A stretch of 64,000 bases of DNA from Vibrio sp. ED004 (GTDB lineage Bacteria > Pseudomonadota > Gammaproteobacteria > Enterobacterales > Vibrionaceae). This document shows, piece by piece, positions 40,013 to 47,726 of this stretch. Within the stretch, counting starts at the first letter, position 1; each line of letters starts with the position of its first letter. A model generated the notes under the pieces. That model was not told where the DNA came from and made no database searches. It saw only the letters and a program-made list of their open reading frames with translations. The stretch covers positions 558,001 through 622,000 of the forward strand of contig NZ_CP066149.1 of the NCBI RefSeq assembly GCF_023206395.1, in the 5' to 3' direction. A program made the translations under genes and the position numbers.

Positions 40013-41281
40013 ATGTATATACAAAAATCTCCCCACGGTGTCTATTACGCACGAATCTGTACTCCAGCACAGTTGAAAGCGTTGGGATTCCCATTCGATC
40101 TAAAAATCAGCCTTCGAACAAAAGACCCTAAGCTAGCTAAAGTCATTGGCTTAAGCCTTGTCAGTGCTGTCAAAGAGGCCTTTCGTACTACAGACTCTCT
40201 GTGCTTTTCAGAGTTTCAGTTGCATCTAAAAGGCATTTTGTCCCACCACCTGAACTTACAATCACAAAAGCAGGACGATCGCTTACATTTAGGTTGTATA
40301 ACTTCCATAAGTCATACTTCTAAGCGTTTGAGTGAAGAAAAGCATTGGAGTGAAGCGTTAGAACACTTTCTAGAGTTCAAAGGGGTTCAAGGGGTCAGTG
40401 CATTGACTGTCCATCAGTTGAAACAGCGCATTACCTTTTTCTTTGAGAGCACTACGCCATCTGGTTTATCAACAATAACTGCGATGGCACTGATGGAGTA
40501 CATTAAGACTCTCAATAGCTCTAGTCTTTCAGCAAAAAGCTGTAAAGATTACTACGCCGCGCTGAGTCAATTTATACGTTGGTGTGCGACCATGTCTTTG
40601 ATTGAAAGAAACGTGTCTGCAGATATCAAAGCGACTTTCAAGAAGTCTATAAAAGCTGATAAGCAGCGCTCAAGGTGGTCAGAGAGTCAGCTTTCAACAC
40701 TCTTCTCATCTGAGCAGTTTCAGCAAGTGGATAATGGTTTCTACTGGGTTACTTTATTGCTCACGTACATGGGGATGAGGCCGAATGAAGTGTGTCAGCT
40801 ACGTACAGAAGACGTGGTCGTTAGCGGTCCAGTCCCTTACTTAAACGTAACAGATGAAGGTCACGGACAGCGGATCAAGAATCGTTATGCTCTGCGACAA
40901 GTCCCCATTCATCAGAGTCTAATCAAACATGGCTTTCTTGAGTATGTTGAGCTTCGTAAGAACAATAGCAAAACCGATCTATTCGATTACAAACCACTGG
41001 GTCTCAACAAGGACTGGAGCCAACAATATTGCCAACAATTCGGCAGACTCCTATCTAAGATCGGATTGAAAGCAGGGCAACGCCCTACTGCGTACTCCCT
41101 CCGTCACACTTTCATTGATGTTCTTAAGCAAAAGGAAGTGGCTGAGTCTACAGTCGCTGATATCGTTGGCCATCATCACCCCTCAATGACATTTGGCCGA
41201 TATGGTAAGCAAACAAAACTGAAACTTATGCTTAGTGCGGTGAACCAGTTCTCACTTCAACTGGGAGGCTCACATGAGTAA
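40013..41281 (+). CDS. Tyrosine recombinase / island integrase next to tRNA-Ser
   Basis: 422 residues. Catalytic domain about 230-410: Arg in YMGMRPNEVCQL, His-x-x-Arg box region in AYSLRHTFIDVL, His in VGHHHPSMTF and the nucleophile Tyr in GRYGKQ. The N-terminal half looks like a SAM-like core-binding domain. AGGT lies before the ATG. Position, direction and type fit an integrase that used tRNA-Ser as attB. It overlaps the next ORF by 8 bp. Confidence 0.92.
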   Translation: MYIQKSPHGVYYARICTPAQLKALGFPFDLKISLRTKDPKLAKVIGLSLVSAVKEAFRTTDSLCFSEFQLHLKGILSHHLNLQSQKQDDRLHLGCITSISHTSKRLSEEKHWSEALEHFLEFKGVQGVSALTVHQLKQRITFFFESTTPSGLSTITAMALMEYIKTLNSSSLSAKSCKDYYAALSQFIRWCATMSLIERNVSADIKATFKKSIKADKQRSRWSESQLSTLFSSEQFQQVDNGFYWVTLLLTYMGMRPNEVCQLRTEDVVVSGPVPYLNVTDEGHGQRIKNRYALRQVPIHQSLIKHGFLEYVELRKNNSKTDLFDYKPLGLNKDWSQQYCQQFGRLLSKIGLKAGQRPTAYSLRHTFIDVLKQKEVAESTVADIVGHHHPSMTFGRYGKQTKLKLMLSAVNQFSLQLGGSHE

Positions 41282-41705
41282 GTTCAACTATGATGAGTTG
41301 CACACGGTTTATAAGGCGTTCAAGCAAAGCTATTTTGAAGGGGATGAAACCTCGTTGCTTGCGTTATCAAAACAGTATGACTATCAAGATATCCACTGCC
41401 TCTATCAGCTTTTTGAGCGCCTCGAAGATAAGCCAAGCACAACATCTATGTCATTAATGGCATTAGGAATAGGTTGGCAAACACAGCAGGCACTGTTTGG
41501 TGACTTTGAAACACTGAGAGAGATTGCAGGGCTCGTAAGCCCTCCTCCCATGTCACACGTAGAGTGTTTTGATGCCTTTGTTCTACCTTATTGGACCATT
41601 ATGTCAAAGAAAGGGATTGTTCTTATTAGCACTAGAAGCCAAGAGCATTTTACTTTCGTACATCGTGTGTCAGGAGTAGAAATTCAAGTTAATATAAAGC
41701 GCTGA
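41274..41705 (+). CDS. Unknown protein co-transcribed with the integrase
   Basis: 143 residues, soluble, acidic N-terminal half, no recognised domain. It overlaps the integrase end by 8 bp, with GGGAGG before the ATG inside the integrase, so it is probably translated with it. A helper of recombination (for example a directionality factor) is possible from location alone; the sequence shows no helix-turn-helix I can name. Confidence 0.6.
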   Translation: MSKFNYDELHTVYKAFKQSYFEGDETSLLALSKQYDYQDIHCLYQLFERLEDKPSTTSMSLMALGIGWQTQQALFGDFETLREIAGLVSPPPMSHVECFDAFVLPYWTIMSKKGIVLISTRSQEHFTFVHRVSGVEIQVNIKR

Positions 41706-41729
41706 CTCTCAATGTCATTTTGAAAAACC

Positions 41730-41763
41730 AAATCTCGTGAACACCTTAGAGCTCACGAGATTT
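41730..41763. terminator. Bidirectional terminator between converging island genes
   Basis: 11-bp stem AAATCTCGTGA / TCACGAGATTT with 12-base loop. T-rich stretches follow on both strands (ACCTTTT on plus, GGTTTTTC on minus). Confidence 0.75.
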
Positions 41764-41790
41764 ACCTTTTAAATTATTATGAAGACCTTA

Positions 41791-42236
41791 TCAATCGAAC
41801 TCTCGGTCGGCACTCATTCTCCGTTTTTTGGGGGAAGCAGTGTTCAGGTTTTCCCTATTATCTAGGAGGGCGTCTTTCATCCCACATACAATTGCCTGCT
41901 GTATTGGGTTTCCATCCAATTTTGTCATGTGAGCTGACATCCTTCTTTCTAATAAAGTCAGTAGTTCTTTCTCATCCCTTTGTTCAAAGACAAATGATTT
42001 CATCAGATCTTGAAAGATGGGAGCTAACGTCTCAATAACGGTATGAGTCAGTTTAGCAATCACCTTTTTTAGATATGAGATCGATTTCTCTAACTGTTCA
42101 TTTTTTTCTTCACTGTGTAGAGCTTTTGATTCTGCCGTTTTGAGCTGTTCTTTGACTGTTGATAGATCGGTTAAGGTTGTATCCAGTTGATTGGTTGCAG
42201 TGTTTGTGGCCGATCGTAGTAAGTCTATATCTACAT
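41791..42236 (-). pseudogene. Coiled-coil protein gene downstream of the relaxase, start disrupted
   Basis: The minus-strand frame is open from about 42234 to the stop at 41791 and encodes a coiled coil (LKTAESKALHSEEKNEQLEK region) followed by a helical part ending in KKRRMSADREFD. The natural start seems to be the ATG at 42236, with AAGGAG 5 bases upstream, but that ATG is followed directly by TAG in its own frame. A single missing base after ATG would join it to the long frame. Without this repair, only a poorly placed GTG at 42063 gives a 90-residue product. Unknown function; probably an accessory of the mobilization module. Confidence 0.55.
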
Positions 42237-42245
42237 GTAATCTCC

Positions 42246-43427
42246 TTATTTTTCTTGTTCCTCCTTTTGTTTATTTTTAACTTCGTTGATGTGTTGATTT
42301 AATTGGCTCAACTCCTCGAGCTTCAATGCGATTATTTGCTCAATTTGCAGTTGCTCGTTTTCCAGCATTCTAGTGTGATAATTATAATCCCTTTCACTTT
42401 TTTTTTTTTTTTTTTTGCTTTCCTTGCCGGCGCATTTCTTTTACTTTTTGTTTATCTTTCTGAAGTTCTTGATTGAACTCCATGCTCAATCCTTTTTCTA
42501 TGAAGAGGTTTTTATTCATAAACCGCCGAAAACATTCCTGCAACAGCGCTCCATGCTCTGATTGCTCCCTTCTTGTAAAGCACGCTCCTTTCCTGTATTG
42601 AATTGGCGAGTGTGAGTGGTCCAAGAAGTTCTTCATCATTTGAGCTAGATTTGCTTTGGCTACTCTAAGATCCCACTCTTTAGTTCGGCTATTTTGCGCG
42701 TTAAGGAAGAGGTGGACATGTTCCCCAGTATCTTCATTGAGACTTCTTTCATCGCTATGAACAAACACTGAGATGATTTCATATTCTTTGAAGTAGAGGC
42801 GGTAATAATCCATCAGTGCTTCAGCCATTTCACGGCCACAAACAAGGTCCTGAGAAACTTCATTTCGGTGTGGGATGACAAAAATCGACTCTTCTACCAA
42901 GTTTGAGTTCAAATTTTTAGGGAACGAAACCAGTTTGTTATGAAGTGAAATGTACTTCTCAAAAGCGTTCAGCCTCTGCTTCTTGCGAGAGAAATCAATA
43001 CTCCTAGCTTCATTAAGCAAAGAGTCGAGTTTAAGCGGGACATGTTCAGGGGTGCCTAAAATCTTAGCGATAAAATTAGTCCCTCGGGATTTCCCTTTTC
43101 TGATTGTAAAGCGGCTTTTAGTTTCTTCTTATATGCTCTCTTTCTTTGTTTACATTTAGTTAGGCCTTCTTGAGGTTTCTGAGGAAGTCTTATAGATTCG
43201 ATAAACTGGGATTTATCGTCATTGCTCAATTCATCAAGTTTCGTCCATTGGTTATTGATATATACTTCGTTGAGGTGACTGAGATCTGGATTCCATTCAA
43301 TGGTTTCAGATTTCGCATTTTCATCTCGGATACTATGTCCTGCTGACTTCTTAAGCTTGGCCTGTTTTTCTGCTGTGCCGGAATACGGAAGCGTTGAAAA
43401 AAAGCATGTGATGGCTTTATTTTTCAT
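42246..43427 (-). pseudogene. MOBV-type (Mob/Pre) relaxase, split by frameshifts
   Basis: Two frames give one relaxase. The first, 43427-43056, has the MOBV motif I-like GHSIRDE and the WNPDLSHLN stretch. The second, read from about 43098 on, covers 43020-42394 and has the motif III-like VHSDE...EHVHLFLN (HUH metal site). The first frame needs a -1 shift, and the heptamer AAAGGGA in codon phase A-AAG-GGA lies at the switch point. The second frame ends in an A19 tract and TGA; with A18 it would continue through a coiled coil (LENEQLQIEQIIALKLEEL) to a stop at 42246. MOBV relaxases normally end in such a coiled coil. It nicks oriT to start plasmid or island transfer. Decay, sequencing error or programmed slippage are all possible. 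Confidence 0.72.
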
Positions 43428-43467
43428 TGTGTAGTCCTCGGTTTGTGTGTTGTCGTGTTGGGGTTGA

Positions 43468-43582
43468 GGGGCGTAGCCCCCACCAAGAAGCTTTCGTTCA
43501 TCTTTTACGCAGTAAAAGTGTTGCGAAAGTGTCCTTGGTTACGATGTCGTTATCTTTTTGAAAGCCGGTGTCGAGACACCGG
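43468..43582. other. Candidate oriT: cluster of three inverted repeats upstream of the relaxase
   Basis: Three perfect hairpins lie in 115 bp directly 5' of the minus-strand relaxase: GGGGC-gta-GCCCC (43468-43480), CTTTTAC-gca-GTAAAAG (43502-43518) and CCGGTGTC-ga-GACACCGG (43565-43582). MOBV elements carry oriT with inverted repeats just upstream of mob. The last palindrome could instead be a terminator of the integrase at 43594, but no T run follows. A frame across this region (43443-43769, plus) is a shadow. Confidence 0.5.
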
Positions 43583-43593
43583 AATGAGGCAAA

Positions 43594-44586
43594 TTAAAGG
43601 ATGGGTTTGTCGACCGAATTTGCAGCTTTCTGAAAGTGCAAATCAATCAGGTTGGGGTAGTCTTTTGCGTCTTCTTCAATCCACTTTGAGTAATGCTTAT
43701 AAAGCATATCTAGCGTGTTGTGCCCTAGTTGAGACCTTATCCAATAAAGATTTGCCCCACTCAAAATAGCTTGAGATGCGAATGTATGACGGGCCTGACT
43801 CGCACCTCGATGAGCGACGTTGGCTGTAACGAGCCAGTTTTTAAAGGTGCGATCTATTGCTTTATCTTTTTGGTAAAATTTCCCTGTATCAAGATTAGGG
43901 AATAGAGGTTTTGCGGTAAGTTTGGTTCGGGTCTTTTGATCACTTTCGGTGATATGGATTTCTTGAGCCGCTAAGCCAAAGATTGAACTTAACTGGTTTT
44001 CAATTATCTTTTGGGCTGTCTTAGACAATTGAATCCTACGCTTTGATCCCGTAGTTTTTGGCCTTTTAAAGTGATTAACTACGCAAGCTCTCTCGACTTT
44101 AAGCTCTCTTTTTACTGGGTCATAATCATCAACAACTAGTGCCAACCACTCACTTTTTCGAAGCCCTGTATGGCAAGCCAGAAGGACCCCATTTTTAACA
44201 CTTGAGCAATCTGCTGCTTGGTGAGTTAAACGGGTTATATCATTCAGTGTGAATGGATTACAGCTAATGGGAGCATTTTGTAAGTTATGGATACCATCAA
44301 CTGGAGATTGTGTAATAAGCCGATCCCCAACTGCAAACGTGAATACTTTTCGGATAAGTGTCAGGTCTTCATTTAGTGTTTTGTTTGTAAGATCATTGTG
44401 TGCATGTAAGTAGCGAAGAATACAGCTTCGTACGATATCTCGTATGTCGAATTCTCCGAAAAACGTTACGATACGTTTTAACTTAGATCTCCATGCTTTT
44501 ATTGTTGAGTTAGCGTAAGTTCCTTTTTCAAGTTCGAACATTGTTTCTGCTACCGTGCGAAACAAAAACTTATCTCTGCATTTCAT
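43594..44586 (-). CDS. Second tyrosine recombinase
   Basis: 330 residues, phage-integrase family, distinct from the enzyme at 40013. Catalytic Arg in HTGLRKSEWLAL, Arg/His in ASQARHTFASQ, His in SQLGHNTLDML and nucleophile Tyr in YKHYSKW near the C-terminus. The N-terminal core-binding part covers about residues 10-110. Oriented toward the relaxase block. It may be the integrase of the mobilizable element itself, or of a second element joined to it. Confidence 0.92.
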   Translation of the reverse strand: MKCRDKFLFRTVAETMFELEKGTYANSTIKAWRSKLKRIVTFFGEFDIRDIVRSCILRYLHAHNDLTNKTLNEDLTLIRKVFTFAVGDRLITQSPVDGIHNLQNAPISCNPFTLNDITRLTHQAADCSSVKNGVLLACHTGLRKSEWLALVVDDYDPVKRELKVERACVVNHFKRPKTTGSKRRIQLSKTAQKIIENQLSSIFGLAAQEIHITESDQKTRTKLTAKPLFPNLDTGKFYQKDKAIDRTFKNWLVTANVAHRGASQARHTFASQAILSGANLYWIRSQLGHNTLDMLYKHYSKWIEEDAKDYPNLIDLHFQKAANSVDKPIL

Positions 44587-45007
44587 GATGCAAACCTCAT
44601 TTTTATTTGAGATCTACGTTACAGATTTACAAAAAAACCGTCAATAACACTGGCAAATCATAAGTGCATGATTTTACTATAAAATAATTACACACCCCAA
44701 CATTATTGCTTAAATAACAATTGCTTAAAAAAGTAATTAAGCGATATCGCATAATATAACCAACCAATCTATTTAACTTATTAATGAATTTTAACCAGCA
44801 AAAACCACCATAATTAACCACTAAAATTAGTTAATGATGTTGAATTGGTTATATTTTTAAACATGATCTATTGAAATATGAAATTCATAATTTTTTGTTT
44901 ATCTTAATCACTTTGATATGTAGGAAGTTGGCTATTTTTAATGGGTTTAGCTATTTTCGCTCAATAGCAGTGTTGTTTGCACCATCTAAGGAATGAAAGA
45001 AAAATGT
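44587..45007. other. AT-rich gap between recombinase and AbiEi gene
   Basis: About 420 bp, very AT-rich, contains a GCGATATCGC palindrome at 44741-44750. A 64-residue minus frame (44627-44821) has no support. It could hold a recombinase attachment site, but no repeat partner was found. Confidence 0.4.
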
Positions 45008-45049
45008 TACGTTTTGGCATATAGTACAAATTAAGTATGACAAAACGTA
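45008..45049 (+). promoter_or_regulatory. Inverted-repeat operator over the AbiEi promoter
   Basis: TACGTTTTGGCATA (45008-45021) and TATGACAAAACGTA (45036-45049) are inverted with 13 of 14 matches and end 9 bp before the start codon. A TATAGT -10-like hexamer overlaps the left arm. AbiEi antitoxins are known to bind paired inverted repeats in their own promoter, so negative autoregulation is likely. Confidence 0.7.
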
Positions 45050-45058
45050 TCATTAAAA

Positions 45059-45655
45059 ATGAATCCATCACAACTCGATAAGCTTAAAAAGCTATCCATA
45101 TTCACCACCTCAGACGCTGCAAAATTCAATGTAACTCGTGCCGCCCTTTCTCGCGCTGTGGAAAAAGGTGACATAGAAAAACTACAGCGAGGGCTCTACG
45201 GGTATATAGGTAGAGAAGAATCGGAGATGCACTCTTTTGCTGAGGTCAGTGTCAGAGCGAAAAAAGGGGTTATCTGCCTTCTATCAGCACTCAGTTACCA
45301 CAATCTCACTACCCAAGCACCTTTTCAGATATGGCTCAGCATTAAAAAAAATGATAGAGCTCCCAATATTGAGTACCCAAGCATTAAGATTGTTCGTACC
45401 AGGGACGTGAAGGATTTGGGGGTGATCTCAACACAAGTTGATGGCATCCCTATTTTAGTAACGGACGTTGAGCGGACGATTGTTGATTGCTTTAAGTTCC
45501 GCAACAAGATCGGGATTGATGTCGCGATTGAAGCACTTACAGAGGCAAAAAGAGCTAACAGATTAGAGCAAGGGAAGCTCTGGGAGTATGTAAAGCATTA
45601 CAGAATGACAAATGTAATGATGCCCTATATGGAGATAATAAACTACAGTGGGTAG
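45059..45655 (+). CDS. AbiEi-type antitoxin / transcriptional regulator (orphan)
   Basis: 198 residues of the type IV toxin-antitoxin AbiEi family. The N-terminal winged helix-turn-helix (TTSDAAKFNVTRAALSRAVEKGDIEKLQRGLYGY, about residues 17-50) is followed by the family C-terminal domain with VTDVERTIVDCF. The usual AbiEii nucleotidyltransferase toxin gene should overlap its end, but downstream there is only an opposing unrelated ORF. It is therefore an orphan: a toxin-less antitoxin, a protective anti-toxin, or a plain repressor. The paired operator upstream is intact. Confidence 0.85.
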   Translation: MNPSQLDKLKKLSIFTTSDAAKFNVTRAALSRAVEKGDIEKLQRGLYGYIGREESEMHSFAEVSVRAKKGVICLLSALSYHNLTTQAPFQIWLSIKKNDRAPNIEYPSIKIVRTRDVKDLGVISTQVDGIPILVTDVERTIVDCFKFRNKIGIDVAIEALTEAKRANRLEQGKLWEYVKHYRMTNVMMPYMEIINYSG

Positions 45656-45712
45656 TCACTTACTTCTAACACGTTGTTACCTTCTTTTATAGAGTGCTAG
45701 ATTGAACATTGA

Positions 45713-46057
45713 TCATATTGTAAAAAGCCCAGCAATTGCTTCGACGGTTATATTCTCAGGACAATGACCATAACGCTCCTCTAAAGCGTGGAATTGCTCA
45801 AGTGTGAAGCATATAGCCAAAGAATTTAAGCGTTTTCCTTTGAGGGTTTCCAGAGGAAAAGCAGCGGTAGAGCAACTTATATCAACTTCTCCCCAAATAA
45901 CACGCTGACCGTCGCGCTTTTTATAGCGTTCATCTTGCTTGAGGATGCTTCTGCCTTTCAAGGTATCAATTATAAATCTTAAAGGGAGGTCGTTTATCTT
46001 TGCTAAATGCAGCAATGTGTTGACCTTCGTTTTATAGCGCTTACTAAAATATCGCAT
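45713..46057 (-). CDS. Unknown 114-residue island protein
   Basis: No recognised domain. Basic N-terminus (MRYFSKRYKTKVNTLLHLAK) and a C-terminus with ICFTLEQFHALEERYGHCPENITVEAIAGLF. I chose the ATG at 46057 (AGGA about 6 bases upstream) rather than 46135. It lies where an AbiEii toxin would be expected, but on the opposite strand and without nucleotidyltransferase motifs. Confidence 0.5.
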   Translation of the reverse strand: MRYFSKRYKTKVNTLLHLAKINDLPLRFIIDTLKGRSILKQDERYKKRDGQRVIWGEVDISCSTAAFPLETLKGKRLNSLAICFTLEQFHALEERYGHCPENITVEAIAGLFTI

Positions 46058-46334
46058 AGTTTTCCTGATACAGTTTCTTGAATACTTGTGTAGTTTTATA
46101 ACTAACCACAGACGATTAAACTGCAGCAGTGACATTACCTAGTTTAAACCCCTTGATTCTATTTTGCTGGTTAACGAATGTCAGGTTAACTGTCGATAGC
46201 TGCTTAGCAAATTCATATAACTCAAAATTCACAAAGTATGAAAATGGGCATAATTGTGCGGTTCTTTCATAAAAGTAACATGTTGATCTTTGAACTGTAA
46301 ATCGCTCAAAAAGCGCCACAAACTCACAAGGGTG

Positions 46335-46499
46335 TGTAATTTCGTGGGGTTAAATCTAGAACCTACGATTAGATTTGCTACATTCACTTCCTCTCGCAAC
46401 TGTATGCCTAAACCTCATTTCAAAATAACCAAATGGAAGCAATACGGTCTTAACCATGCAGCCCTCAGAGTTAGTTCCACTTCGCTAAATATAGACTAA
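46335..46499 (+). pseudogene. IS5-type transposase remnant, copy 1
   Basis: A degenerate copy of the leader plus N-terminus of an IS5-family (IS903-like) transposase: MPKPHFKITKWKQY followed by a short divergent tail ending at a stop. The upstream 60 bp (TTAAATCTAGAACCTACGA and on) align with the second remnant at 47519. Only the 5' part of the gene is left. Confidence 0.6.
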
Positions 46500-47074
46500 C
46501 TGAGGGAGTGGGTTCCATAAATCGTGTTAACGTATTTACTATGTGGCTTATTTTTCAAACCCACCACATACCTACGGTGCTCAGGAAGGTTAAATCTTTT
46601 ACCTTATTTACCTGCGCCCACTGAATGGCAAATACAGGCGCAATTGAGCCCGAAATAATCACCTCTTCGATAATCTCGGTCACGTGGTTTTTACTAATAA
46701 ATGACCGCTGGTTCAAACTATTTCAATTACTAAATCAGCTGCAAAATGACGGAAGTTTAACCAGTCTGTGCGGTGAACAAATATCAGAAGTGTTTGTCGA
46801 GGTGATGGGAGTTAATATGGATTATGAGCAAGTGGTATAAGCATTAAATTCATTGTGGGTTATGTACTTACTACTTGGTGTAAGAAGTAGAAGGTAATTC
46901 TGTGCTCAATTAAGTTCAAAGTAGCTGTGTAGTTACGAATTTGGTGCTATAGAGAACAAACTTGTTAACAAAGTGTGATTCAGCCCTATTAAAAGCTCGA
47001 TTTTAAAGTTAACCTTATCAGCTTGAATGTGGTATTAATTTCCCTCCATCATCTAATAAAGCAAGGAATAAATA
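46500..47074. other. Gap with no confident gene
   Basis: About 575 bp between the IS5-type remnant and the next ORF. A 71-residue frame (46625-46840, plus) is possible but lacks a clear ribosome site and similarity I can name. Nothing else seen. Confidence 0.4.
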
Positions 47075-47305
47075 ATGGAGCAATGGTTACCTAGTTTAAT
47101 CACAGAAACGCCTAGTGAGGGTTTTGAACTGGCGATTAAGTTGAGCAGAATGGGAGTAAAGAAAACTCAACCAGACATGGAGGTTTTACATAAGTTAAGA
47201 CCCGAATACTCAGAAAGTGCATCGCTGCTTATTGAATCATCAAAGACAATTGCAATGCATTTTCAGACAGTATCTCAGGCTAATAACTATTGGAGAGATA
47301 ATTAA
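47075..47305 (+). CDS. Small unknown protein (76 aa)
   Basis: AAGGA lies about 8 bases before the ATG. The product is soluble and helical (MEQWLPSLITETPSEGFELAIKL at the start), without a recognised motif. The short length and isolated island setting limit confidence. Confidence 0.4.
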   Translation: MEQWLPSLITETPSEGFELAIKLSRMGVKKTQPDMEVLHKLRPEYSESASLLIESSKTIAMHFQTVSQANNYWRDN

Positions 47306-47518
47306 ATTCACATAAGGCCTTGTGATTGTAGAGGCCATTTAACGTTACACTCGTTGTGCGTAGGTAAAATGACATGGTCGATTTACCATAATCACTTGGT
47401 GTGCACCTCAACCAAGCCTATTAACTAGTGCGATTATACTCATCGCACTAGCTCTTCAAGCATGTGTGGAACAAACTTTTGTCGGATAAGCGACACCTAT
47501 TACCGAGGTAAACACCCC

Positions 47519-47643
47519 GGCTTTGTTGCGTAATTCAATGGAACTAAATCCAGAGCCTACGAGCTGATCAGCTACGTCCACTATCTCTCGTAGCCCTCAT
47601 GCCTAAACCACGTTACAAAACAACCAACTGGAAGCAATACATC
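47519..47643 (+). pseudogene. IS5-type element remnant, copy 2, cut by IS66
   Basis: Begins with GGCTTTGTTGCGTAATTC, the left-end repeat typical of IS903-like elements. It continues through the leader to MPKPRYKTTNWKQY, where the transposase is cut off by the IS66 left end at 47644. The rest of this element is not found at the other end of IS66. Confidence 0.75.
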
Positions 47644-47726
47644 GTAAGCATCTACGAACCGACTCATTGATTTTCTAATATCAACACAGATACTGCCAAC
47701 TAAGGCGGTATCTGTCATGCTGAACG

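Noticed and set aside
43443..43769. Plus-strand 108-residue ORF
   Set aside because: It lies across the candidate oriT and the antisense of the second recombinase; a shadow frame with no ribosome site.
46116..46319. 67-residue minus-strand ORF
   Set aside because: No ribosome site, no similarity, low-complexity composition.
46625..46840. 71-residue plus-strand ORF
   Set aside because: No ribosome site or similarity; kept only as a note in the gap entry.
47035..47060. Possible right attachment site (TCCCTCCATC resembles the tRNA-Ser 3' end)
   Set aside because: Only about 8 bases match; too short for an att repeat.
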